64,000 nucleotides of DNA from assembly GCF_964204865.1 (NCBI RefSeq), contig NC_135250.1, forward strand, positions 2,542,001-2,606,000, given 5' to 3'. This DNA is from Styela clava (taxonomy: Eukaryota > Chordata > Ascidiacea > Stolidobranchia > Styelidae). The position numbers were made by a program, and so were the translations under genes. Of this stretch, positions 47,201 to 57,069 are shown piece by piece. Under the pieces are notes generated by a model, which ran no database searches, had not been told where the DNA came from, and saw only the letters and a list, made by a program, of their open reading frames with translations. Numbering within the stretch: position 1 is the first letter of the stretch; every line of letters begins with the position of its first letter.

Positions 47201-50200
47201 AGACAATGGCTCTCCAGGCATCGGGTAAGAAAGGAACCATCTACGTTCCAAACAATGTTGCAAAATCAAAGTTTGAAAATCTTGTTCTACACAAGGCCGA
47301 TGTTCGGAAGTTTGGTGATGATTGCATGGTCACAGAAAGGGAAGCCATGAGAGCTGCAAAGGTCAAATTTTAAAGTTTTTTTTCAAAGGGTTGTCCAAAT
47401 AGAATTTAAAATTAGTAATATTTAACATCTAAATTCTTAATTTCAGTAATAATTTGAATAGTTTCATTTACAAAATTATCATTTAAGCCTAACAGCATAC
47501 CCATACAAGCCTTCATTTAATTTCTGAAACTAATAAACCAATCAAATCTCAGATTCCTTGCATTTCAAACTCATTGATTGCTGGATTCCTCGCTGCCGCA
47601 GGGTGGTCCATGTGACCGCTGGTCAGTTACGGCTTTCTCCACCATCAAGTCCATGCATCTGAAAATATGGACCATGGATGAGAGGCCATGGTTCACTATA
47701 TAATTAGGCTGTTTTATAGGCTTCCCTTTTCCCCCGGATAAATATGTAAATCCTATCCTATATGCTAGACTGGAAAATTGAACATTCTATTCTGTTCAGG
47801 AAGAAGGTGGCATCTATGTCTCACCATACAATGATCCGGATATAATTGCTGGACAAGGAACCATTGGGTTTGTCTTCATTTTTATTTTTTGACAGAAGTA
47901 TACCTGTCGTTTTGCTAAATTATAGTTCTGTTGTGAAAAAATCTCAGGTAATAGATCAATCGATTTCAAATTACCAGTATTCTAAGATAGAAGAAAACAT
48001 GAAAAGACTATTTCTCTCATTTATTTTCGATCATCACTTAGTAAGATTTGATCCTGTGATCCCCATGCATATATTTAACAGTGAGCTGGTAAGGCACATA
48101 GCTCAGTTTGCAATATTTCAAGTGCAGACATCTGAAACTAATAATCGGTTATTTGTTTCCGTACACAGAATAACTCAATAAAAAGGATGTTTCTCACCAT
48201 ATGATTAAGCCGTCTTATCAGCCATCTTCTCTTTGGAATCATATAAAAAAAAAATACAATCTTGCAACTTTGCAGGCTCGAAATTCTACAAGATCTCAAA
48301 GATGTTGATGCTGTTTTTGTAACTGTTGGGGGAGGAGGACTGATAAGTGGAATCTCATCTTATTTGAAGCAAATGAAACCAAACATCAAGGTAAACCAAT
48401 CCAGCTGCTACACAGTAACTGGATAATTTTGGGTACTCCTGAAGTATGTGGACCAAGATGGCGGACACAGGAACGTAGTATGTGTACTTGGTTAGGGTTA
48501 GACCATAATTTCAGATACAACTACAATGGGAGTCACTTAGCTAGACCCCAAACAAACTAAAATAAGAAAAATGGGCGCTCCTGAAGTATGCGAACCAAGA
48601 TGGCGGACATCGGAATGTAATATTTGTACTAGGTAGGGTTTGGCCATAATATTAGGTATAAATACTACGGGAGGCTCTTGGCTAGTCTTCGAACTGATAA
48701 TAGGACTAAAATAAGGAAAATTGGAAAAAAATTATGGCCTAACCCGAACCTGTTACCCATGCTACGTTCCGATGTCCGCCATCTTGGTTCGCATACTTCA
48801 AGAGCACCGAAAAATGAAATAAAATTATGGCCTGACCTTAACCTGGTACACATACTACGTTCCGATGTCCGCCATCTTGGCTTACATACTTCGGGAGTAC
48901 CTAATTTAGAATATTCTGAATTTAAAATCAACTGGAAAATGCTCTAATACCAACTCAGTGCCTTACAACAACCTGCGAGCCATATGTGGCCCTCAAATAA
49001 AATTTTGTGGCCTGCGGAGAAGTGCAATTTTGAATAATGTACTACCGTGAAACAAGTTTTTACTTTGATTTGGTATGTGTGTAGGGATGGGCAATGTAGA
49101 ATAATTTACTATTCTAGAATATTCTAGAATAGTTAAATCGAATCCAGAATACCGAATCCTATTCTATTTTCATACTTATTCAAATAGTGGGAATTTCTAC
49201 ATTGCTGGATTTGGATGGTAAAAAATTGCAATTGTATTACTTACTATAAATGTATTATCTATTTGGAAATGTCCTGAACATTGGATTTCATTTCAGTTCC
49301 CAGGGCAATAAAATTTAGGAATATTACAATATTTTTTGCCTTCAATTGTTCCAAATGTATGTAATCCCTAAATACTAATATATACTGATATGCTAAATTA
49401 AGACACGCTTTACACACTTTAATAGTAAGCGGTTAAATACAAAATAGACATGAAACGGCGTTAAATCATTATTAATGTAAGTCTGCCGAGTATACTACAA
49501 CATACGCGCTGAGAATTAATTAGATGCTGAACCAGCGTGTGGCCACTGCAACCTATGCGCCGTTGTAAAATATTGAATTTAACCACTATCAATTAAAATC
49601 AACCTTTTATTCTGTGAGAGCAAGACACGTAAAACCAAGTTCCCGTAAACGCGATTTCGTACTTAGTTATTAGGTAATAACATCTGAAGACGAACTCATT
49701 TTCTATGATTATCGTTACATATCATTATCTACCCAGACTTGGCCCTACTCAAATTCAATACGCCACTATCTTCGCCAGATGCGGCAACTTTTTTCAAAAT
49801 TCATCGGCGACTAAAATACTACAGACTTCCGATCAAACGTGCGTCTATCTTAAACGATAGAAATGTTATCATTAATCATTATCTACCCAGACTTAGCCCT
49901 ACTCAAATTCAATACGTCACTATCTTCGCCAGATGCGGCAACTTTTTTCAAAATTTATTGGCGACTAAAATACTACAGACACTCGATCAAACGTGCGTCT
50001 ATCTTGAACGATAGAAACGGACCGAAAAATATGTAATCTTTTGAGAGTGAAATTTAAATGTGACAGTAGTTCGCGTTTTGCGATATAACTTTGTATTTCG
50101 GAAAATGGTATGATAAAATTATTCGTAAATAATATTTGATTTAAATTAATGGCGAGTAATGTTATAACATTTAACGCCTGGCTTTCGGTTTACGTGCATC

Positions 50201-53200
50201 ATTTTTTTGAAAAAACTCGTAGGTCGCGAAAAATCATTTAATTTAAAATGAGGCAAGGCACATCTGTAAACAATTAAAGATTGTTGCATTCAGATCATCG
50301 GAATATCTCCAGTAAGTCGGCACAAATAACGCTAGCTAGATAGCAAAGAAGGAAAACGCAAAAATGGTGCAATAACGAGTCCTCGCCGTGAGGTTATATT
50401 ACCGACTTCTTGTCCTGAATATGCCGATTAAAATTACAGTGTTTGATGTTTACCGATTTACGGGTTCTTTGCGAGCAGACGCAAGTTTAATTAAACGAGA
50501 GAGATTTCCACGCGAGAAAAACGCTCGTCTATAATTGATAAATTATACAAAAATTGACGCTTGGCGCCGGAGAGGCGGAAACCGAATCCTGTTATCGGAT
50601 CCCATTGGATTCGAATACTTTGGGATTCGAATCCTCCGGATTCGGTATTCTATATTGCCCATCCCTATATGTGTGAGTAATTCCAATTCCTTTGCGTTGC
50701 GAAGCCTAGAGGCGCAGTTCTTACCACTTCATGGCAGCTCCTTCCACGAACGAACTGCGGCAGCTCCTGCCATATAGCGCTATTCAGTAATCAGTATTAA
50801 CGGTATATTCACAAATTAATTTTTAGATTTTAATTGATCATGCGGAATTATATCTACTTAAACCCTAACCCCAAATTCATCAAAACTGTATCCATGAGAA
50901 AAACGTTCCAACTTACCCAATATTTGTCACCATGAGGGACAGCCCTGTCTTTACGGCCCACCTGCCGTGGTTACGGCAGCAAAATTTTACTTGCCATTGG
51001 ATTTCAATTTGCTGGCCCTCCCTGCCAAACGGGATGCATTGCCTTTATGACTGTCTGAGGAAAAAATCACTTTTTATTTGACGTGTTTGTACACCATTCG
51101 CTCCTAACAAGGCTCTTCATTAGCTATTACAGTTTTTGTCTGTTTTGCAGATAGTTGGTTGCAGTCCTGCCAACTCAAATGTGATGGAACAATCTGCTGA
51201 AGCCGGTAAACAAATCGAAATCGTAAATCTCGAAACATTATCTGATGGATCTGCAGGTTACTAACGTTTTCATTAATGCATAATGATTTCCATAATTTTA
51301 AAATTTCACTGCAATGGATTTCCTGGTGACAATAAAAAATGTAATTTTGTTGAACATAAATTGTTTTACCATAAGGGGATCTGAAATCAACTAGTCAAAG
51401 TAACACTTTAAATATCACTGGAATAATAATCTAATAGTGCTAAAAGCTTCCGGGAAAGAGCCACAAGCCATAAAAGGTTGGGAACCACTGCTCTAGCATA
51501 AGATACCTTAGTCATTTCAGGTCTGCAGATGTAATTTTCATGCTTGTAAATTTTGTAAGACAGCCATATGTAGGCTTCATCATATGGCTTAAAATGACTC
51601 TTGACTCTTTTTGCAGTCAAATAGCCATATGGCTAAACAAGTTGTTCGAGAAGGAGAATGGTTTTAACCATCGGAATTTGCATGAACTACCCTGTGCTGG
51701 CAAATACAAACAACTCACACATATCTTTCTTCATAGAATGTGAACTTTTATGCTTTCACAGGGCGATTAGTGGTGCAATGCTCAGGTTACAGATAACACC
51801 TCCAGGTTGCGCATCCACCCCCCCTTTTGAAATGTAAAAAAAATAAAATCATTTTTCTGTATCATAGATAGCAATTTTCCGTAGCTTGAAATGCTTAAAA
51901 TGCTCTCTCAAGACTACTAAAAACACGCGTATTCCAGCGTTCGATTCGACCCGCAGGCTGTTTCAATCTAACTTAGCAAATAAAAATTTCAGAACCCCCC
52001 CCCCTCCCCCCTTTGAAAAATTCTGTCTACGCCCCTGCATCCTCTGACGAGTTGATAACATTTTAACATTCATCTACTTTATTATTTGTAAACTTATCTA
52101 GCAATTGACTATATGTCTTTCAGGTAACATTGACATTCCCAGCATAACGTTCCCAATATGTCAACGTAACGTGGATCGCTGGGTGAACGTTACTGAGGAC
52201 GAGATTGCTGATGCCATGTATTTGATGTTGGATGTACACCATAAGGTAGGAAAGCAATACGCACATATTTCTAATTCTTATCTTACCTTTGGTAAAGATT
52301 GATCCTCATGCTTTTTGATGAATCTGTTCGGGATTGTTGAACTTTATAATAAGCTTGTATGTCAATGTCATGCATTATAGCATATATGTGTGAATTGGGC
52401 TCTCAAGATTTCTAAACATAGTTTCATTATGACCTAGACCAAGGCTACTCAACTATTTTTACCGAAGATCCGCATACAAAACTTTAGAAATATTTGGGTC
52501 CAGTCTTTCCCGAAATTATATTTCGGCATCCTCGAACATGCGTTTCCTCGGCCGGCTAATGATTATCATCTAATCAAGATTGTTTATTATGGCGTTATAG
52601 TTCTTTCCCTATATATTTAAATCTATAAAAAGTAATTTTATAAAATGAAACTTCAAATGGTCTAATGGGGCTAATGATCCAAAATAAAGAATAAGACGTT
52701 GTCCGAATCGAATAACCAAAAGGTCCGGATTCGGACCGCGGTCCGCCAGTTGAGTGGCCTCGACCTAGACTTTAATGGTCATGTGCTTATTGATCACTAG
52801 TTGAAGCTGGAACCCCATGGCCGACTTATCATCCGGAAGAAGATGAAAAATTCTAATCTGGGCAGGTAAAATGGTTAACTCATCCCATACCTGAGCTGGA
52901 ATGGTATTTCAAATACTAAAAAACAAGAGATCATCCATCTCCCTTGAGTAGAGCTGCGTAGCGGATGGAAATTTACATCCAGAGCTTTTTAAAAGCCAAC
53001 TTCTGGCGAGAAATTTGGCTTCGATAAAAACAAATTTTGATAGTCTTCTAGAATTGCCAGTTGAAAATGCTTAGTCACAGTAATATTTTTCTGTTTCTAT
53101 CTGAAATTCAAACTACTTCAAAATTTTAACTCCTACATAGACGAGTTTAAAAATACGTCTCAATAATAAATAAACGAGAATATCGGTCAGAGACCAAAGA

Positions 53201-54560
53201 CTTATCGATCGAAAGTTAGGGGATCCCCCAAAACAGAAACTGTAATTCGAAAAATTCTGCAAACCCAAACTGGATTGTTTTGATTAGTTTTCAGTCAATA
53301 TCAAAAATGTAGAAAACAATAGCCAACTTCCCACGTCGTCATCGAAATACTACTCGAGGAAATACTTTTATGAAGAATTCTACAAATCCGAACTGGATTG
53401 TTTCGATTAGTATCCAGCCAATAGCCTATTTACCAATACTATATTTTGTGTCAAATACAACGGCACTAACCCGGGTTGCGACGGGACGGCTATCCAAACA
53501 CTGCGATATTTTGGTGAGGAATTCTGCAACCCTGAACCTGATAGAGGGATATGGACATTGCTTAAAGAGTAATTATAAGTAACGAGATACGATCTCGCGG
53601 TGTGTATCCTTCGCTCTGACTCACTAGCGTGAAAACTTGCGCACACACACACACACATTTAGCGCGTCTCAAACATCTCTCGCTTTGTAAAAATCGTTCT
53701 CTCGATTTGCAAAATCCAGATCTCTTCATCACTAATTAGTTAATAACTCGATAATAATAAGACATAATTTATCCAAAATCAATAGGCTTCTGGTCCGAGA
53801 TATGATGAATGCACATGCAAAATTTGGAGCAGATTCAACCACGCCTTCGTGAGATATCGCGTGCATCTAACAGACAGACAGACAAATACTTATCAACATA
53901 CTTACCGATCTAATGATTGATAAGTAAAATCACTCCAAATTCATACTCCACAACTCTAATCCCAAGATAAATATCGAAAATTCAAGATCCTAGTTATCTA
54001 TTTTAACAAAATCATTGTCTTTACTTGGCGCTCCAGAAGTATGTGTATCAATATATAGAGTAGTGGATATAGTAGTGTACCGTTATGGAGGTAACTAATT
54101 TTTTCGCCTACTTTACATCAAGTTGTGTAAAGGGACGGAAACCTGTGGGCAGATGGTATTGTATATTCACTTATCTAACACAAACAGTCCGCGAACTCGT
54201 AATAGAACTAAAATAAGGAAAATCGGAATAAAATGATGGACTAACCCTAACCTGGTACACACAGTGCAGGAGTACCAACATTGTCAAACTCAGATACCAC
54301 AACACTATTCCTAAGATAAATACGAAAAATCCAGGATCTAACTAAATTACTGTTTTTACTTCGCTGAATTAAGCTATATCAAACCTATATATATTTTTAC
54401 TCCCCTTCAGGTAATTGAAGGAGCAGCAGGTGTCGCCCTTGCATCATTCTTGAAGGTCAAAGCTGATTTTCAAGGTCAAAATGTAGCTGTTGTTATATGC
54501 GGTAGCGGAGTTGGCATAGCAACCATAAAGAAAATCATCGACACACATTGGAAAGAATAA
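44226..54560 (+). CDS. PLP-dependent threonine/serine dehydratase-like enzyme, gene 1
   Basis: Eight exons: 44226-44370, 45745-45881, 47203-47361, 47800-47867, 48276-48390, 51151-51256, 52124-52245, 54411-54560. They total 1002 bases (333 residues) with consistent phases and GT-AG borders; the exon 3 donor (GTCAAA) is weak. It is a fold-type II PLP enzyme related to threonine/serine dehydratases and serine racemase. Lys58 in ITGAFKARGAF should form the Schiff base, SSGNHG (86-91) holds the cofactor, GGGG (188-191) binds its phosphate, and CGSG closes the site. The acidic metal ligands of mammalian serine racemase (EPSNADD) are replaced by GCSPANSNVM, so racemase activity is doubtful and dehydratase/ammonia-lyase is more likely. 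AATAAA lies at 54715. Introns hold hAT, SINE and MITE insertions. It is convergent with a paralogue at 57070-63359. Confidence 0.92.
44700..44826. repeat. Half of the large palindromic MITE
   Basis: GTAGTGACGTAATTTTTGG, ATAGTCAGGTGGGGGTTAGG and CTAAACTATACTAGACCC match the right arm at 14205-14323. It contains TGACGTCG and TGACGTAA, close to CRE sites. It lies in intron 1 of dehydratase gene 1. Confidence 0.65.
45249..45600 (+). mobile_element. tRNA-derived SINE, full length
   Basis: The head is tRNA-like with an A box (TGGCGCACCGTG, 45259-45270) and a perfect B box (GGTTCGAATCC, 45328-45338). A body follows (CTCGCCACCGTAGGGTGGTT, CTCCACCATCAAGTTCATGC, TGACCTGGACTGGTAACCGG) and ends near CATCCTATCCCCTTCC. 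Head-less copies lie at 47573, 52790, 57617 (-) and 58784. This is the only copy here with the Pol III promoter. Confidence 0.88.
46358..47077 (+). mobile_element. hAT element with transposase remnant
   Basis: CAGGGGTCAGCAACCTTGGG and the inverse AAAAGGTTGCCGACCCCTG, flanked by ctttaagt and cttaaagt (7 of 8). It lies in intron 2 of dehydratase gene 1 and still codes for a transposase fragment. Confidence 0.9.
46795..46905 (+). pseudogene. hAT transposase dimerisation-region remnant
   Basis: The frame reads FWSTYVCEQLFSEMNFERTS, then a TGA stop, then ELGLENVLI. STYxCEQLFSxMN is the hallmark of hAT C-terminal regions. The in-frame stop and the loss of most upstream coding sequence show it is dead. 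Confidence 0.8.
47573..47765 (+). mobile_element. SINE fragment (body and tail)
   Basis: Shares GATTGCTGGATTCCTCGC, TTCTCCACCATCAAGTCCATG, GAGAGGCCATGGTTCACTAT and AATCCTATCC with the full SINE at 45249. The tRNA head is absent, a 5' truncation typical of retroposition. It ends about 35 bases before exon 4. A short piece of the same family (CATATGATTAAGCCGTCTTA) lies at about 48196. Confidence 0.75.
48432..48901. mobile_element. Palindromic MITE, outer copy of a nested pair
   Basis: Ends GGTACTCCTGAAGTATGTGG and the inverse CATACTTCGGGAGTACC, flanked by taattttg and taatttag (7 of 8). It is interrupted by a second copy of the same family at 48574-48808, so its own length is about 227 bases. 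It starts about 40 bases after exon 5 of the dehydratase gene. Confidence 0.9.
48574..48808. mobile_element. Palindromic MITE, inner copy of a nested pair
   Basis: GGCGCTCCTGAAGTATGCGA to CGCATACTTCAAGAGCACC, with a perfect gaaaaatg duplication (48566-48573 and 48809-48816) that was made inside the outer copy. It is nearly identical to the 43187 copy, for example in CTCTTGGCTAGTCTTCGAAC. Confidence 0.93.
49082..50667. mobile_element. 1.6-kb hAT-like element inserted in an older hAT copy
   Basis: TAGGGATGGGCAATGTAGAA and the inverse TTCTATATTGCCCATCCCTA, with a perfect tatgtgtg duplication (49074-49081 and 50668-50675). The ends are rich in ATTCGAATCC/GGATTCGAAT strings. The sequence on both sides (from about 48965, and after 50676) resembles the element at 39163-39490, which it interrupts. 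No transposase frame is left. Confidence 0.88.
49727..50028. repeat. Tandem duplication, 154-bp unit
   Basis: ATCTACCCAGACTTGGCCCT to GATCAAACGTGCGTCTATCTT occurs at 49727 and again at 49881, about 95% alike by eye. It sits within the 1.6-kb element. Confidence 0.85.
51780..52035. repeat. Poly-C-tract repeat, copy 3
   Basis: CCACCCCCCCTTTTGAAATG at the left, GTAGCTTGAAATGCTTAAAA, then a C9-T-C6 run and CTGTCTACGCCCCTG at the right. Same composition as 25190 and 36638. It lies in intron 6 of dehydratase gene 1. Confidence 0.5.
52440..52762. mobile_element. hAT non-autonomous element
   Basis: CAAGGCTACTCAACTATTTT and the inverse GCCAGTTGAGTGGCCTCG are flanked by a perfect acctagac duplication. 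It belongs to the same subfamily as 59249-59527. Confidence 0.9.
52790..52960. repeat. Decayed SINE fragment
   Basis: GCCGACTTATCATCCGGAAG and AACTCATCCCATACCTGAGCTGG match body segments of the SINE at 45249, strongly diverged and rearranged. Confidence 0.4.
53175..53926 (-). mobile_element. (CTGT)n-containing repeat element, copy 4
   Basis: Starts GAGAATATCGGTCAGAGACC and ends with the GATCTAATGATTGATAAGT hairpin. It contains GATATCGCGTGCATCTAACA and GACAGACAGACA. Internally it is longer than the others and includes a duplicated AACTGGATTGTTTYGATTAG segment and a CA run at about 53641. It lies in intron 7 of dehydratase gene 1. Confidence 0.75.
54027..54276. mobile_element. Asymmetric MITE, fourth copy
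   Basis: GGCGCTCCAGAAGTATGTGT to CTGGTACACACAGTGCAGG and AGTACC, with ACATCAAGTTGTGTAAAGGG inside. An insert of about 30 bases with AGTAGTGGATATAGTAGTG distinguishes it from 26501-26710. Confidence 0.8.
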
Positions 54561-54714
54561 AATGCAGGATATTGGGGTTTTAACACATTTGTGTTTTAGG
54601 CCAGTATGGTGCTAGTGTGTAATCCAATATTGGTAATAATAATTGTTAGCTTCTATTATATTTTTAGCTATATATTTTACCATCACGGGACTAAAAAAAA
54701 TATACAAGGTGTCC

Positions 54715-54720
54715 AATAAA
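54715..54720 (+). terminator. AATAAA polyadenylation signal, dehydratase gene 1
   Basis: GGTGTCCAATAAAATTTCG, about 155 bases after the stop codon; another AATAAA lies near 54809. Confidence 0.6.
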
Positions 54721-54821
54721 ATTTCGACCGATTTTACAGTAATAGCAATTAAATTTTTTTTATTCATCAATAGTTCTTATTGTGCTTGTAGTTCTCATTT
54801 ATCATACAATAAAATTTATTG

Positions 54822-55007
54822 GGTACTCCTGAAGTATGCGAACCAAGATGGCGGATATCGGAACGTAGTATGTGTACCAGGATAGGGTTAGGCCATAATG
54901 AACTGTAATAGAACTAAAATTGGAATAAAATTATGGCCTAACCCAAACCTGGTATACATACTACATTCCAATGTCCGCCATCTTGGTTCACATACTTCGG
55001 GAGTACC
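54822..55007. mobile_element. Palindromic MITE, long form (186 bp)
   Basis: GGTACTCCTGAAGTATGCGA, ACCAAGATGGCGGATATCGG and the inverse CATACTTCGGGAGTACC. The centre is about 50 bases shorter than in the 43187 copy. The flanks atttattg and ttgaattg match at 5 of 8 positions. Confidence 0.88.
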
Positions 55008-55009
55008 TT

Positions 55010-56350
55010 GAATTGGTATTACTATAAAATTGTGCGAAATTTTTTGACAACCATGTAGATAAATATTTGAATATGTTCGAAATTATTTCAATTTGTAATA
55101 TCAGTAATATTATTATTTTGGAAACGTGATTTTAAGCAATAATTTTAATTTGTAAATTTAAAAAAAAAATAATTTCTGTATTCAGAAGATCTCTTATGCC
55201 TCTATGAATGTGCTATCAGATTTTAATGCCTCTAGAATAATTTTTAAAAACCTCATTTTAATTGTTTACAATCTTGTTCATTCAATAATGACAATTCTGT
55301 ATCGAATTAATTTTTGTGTGACTGTTATGTGGCTTGACTACCATGCAGTTTTAGTATCTTGTCATCAAGTAATTGCTTCTAAAGGAGTATTCTCTTTGTT
55401 TTCAATTTGAAGATCGCTAGAGGAGTCTGTAATTCTTTAATAATGTGTTCAAAAGGTCTAATATACCTCCTAAATGTGCTACAGCAATTATATTCAAAAT
55501 AATTAATTCCATAATAATTTAATGATTACAATTCTGTATCAAAATAATCTCTGTGGAGCTGTAATATCTGTTTGACTCTCGGCTACCACCAGGTGGTTTT
55601 TGTATCCACTGTTATAATCCTGATATTTTGCTTTGCTAAAGCTTATTTAATTTGTTTTAATTAATGAAGTTCAAGTAAAATTTTCTGTTATAATATGCAA
55701 TAAATGGTACTGGTATAATCGTGAAAATAAATTTTTCGAGGATAAAACTTTGGGGGTTTTTGGCCATTTTATTCATAAGTATAATAAGTATAAGTTTATT
55801 TCGACTCTATAATCAGCAATAGACGATAAAAAAATAGATAAAAACAAAAGTAAAAGTAACTGATTATAGAATCGGGAAAGCGAACAAAACCTAGAGTAAG
55901 GTTTGAAACGTACAGATTTTAGATGGAAAGGTATTGATAAAAGAAGTAGTACGTGTTCGCTCACCCCATGGTCATCATGTTGCGTTTGCATAGAAAGATG
56001 GCCAACTGACTTATTCAATGGCAGCAACACAGAGTATTTATTAGCACTGTCGTTCCTAACCTTAAATTATCGATGAATAGTTTTTATTTTATAATTTAGA
56101 CTTATTTAGGGTTTTTGCAAAAATATTCGGTTTGGATCAAAAAAATACTTGATTTTGGACAGCTCTATCATATGCTGTATCGTACTTGGCGTGGCTTTAT
56201 TGGACACGTTTAGTGGCCATAACGATCGTTTCAAAATTTTGTTGTTATTGTTATTTGTCTCCGTCTCCATTTTTGAAAAAATCGCTTTTCTCTTCGAATA
56301 CTGGACCAATTGCTTTGATATTTTCAGTGGTTGAAGATAAAAAAAAATTC
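55010..56350. other. Spacer between the convergent dehydratase genes
   Basis: AT-rich sequence with short ORFs on both strands (for example 55773-56030 and 56106-56309) that have no family features. Confidence 0.45.
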
Positions 56351-56354
56351 GCTA

Positions 56355-56789
56355 TGACGTCATCAAAATTATTGCCACTGGGTGGCGCTACGTGTCCATA
56401 TATTTGAGCATAGCTCTCTTGTTTGTTTATATAAGGTGCATGCGGTCGCTGTGTAAAGTTTTTTTCGTTAAGATAGCGTCACGATTTGAGCCGCTCGAAA
56501 ACGGGGTGTCAATTTCAACGGCGCGATTGAATATGATAACAGATTTAGATATATAAGGACTCGCTATAGAAAGCATAATATGACGCAATTTAGTCGAGAC
56601 ATAAACGATTAAAAATCTCATCCGGAGTTGCAAGGCATACGAAGTTACCCGGTTTTACTTTTACGGTACACGGCAAGCACACTGATCAAAATGACACGGC
56701 GGAAACCCAAACCACCTTCTGAAAATGATCCGACAGATCCACTGAAAATCCTAATCTTTAAAATAGAAAGTACAAAAAACGCATGGTAA
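56355..56789 (+). promoter_or_regulatory. Possible promoter and first exon
   Basis: A perfect CRE (TGACGTCA, 56355-56362) is followed by TATATAA (56428-56434) and, at 56691, an ATG with a basic, proline-rich frame: MTRRKPKPPSENDPTDPLKI, ending with a stop at 56787-56789. A donor-like GTAATA lies near the end of the frame. The combination looks like an RNA Pol II promoter with a short ORF or first exon, but no downstream exon was identified and the space before the minus-strand gene is only about 280 bases. It may be the front of a dead retrogene. Confidence 0.25.
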
Positions 56790-56904
56790 TATAATCAAAC
56801 ATAGAAAAATTCCCACTTCCTAACGTGTTGATAGCTATTGGTATTTTATACATATACGGTTGTAATCTTGTTCGACTTTTTCTTCATGTTCTGTTAGACT
56901 ATTT

Positions 56905-57056
56905 TGGGTACCACTGCTCAGTGCTCGATAACCATTTTTTTGGTTTCCCGTGTGTCCCCTTCACCCTGGAATGCTATTTTTTCATACATAATTTATTATA
57001 ATTTGTGAGTGTGCACTTTCGGCATGGTGAAAAAATAAATTACTGATTATTGCCTC
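56905..57056. repeat. Dispersed repeat, copy 2
   Basis: Matches 3429-3566 (GGGTACCACTGCTCAGTGC, GGTGAAAAAATAAATTACTG). Read on the minus strand, it contains AATAAA (TTTATT at 56992-56997), about 75 bases past the stop of dehydratase gene 2, and could provide its polyadenylation signal. Confidence 0.6.
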
Positions 57057-57069
57057 TTCAAAGAATCCT

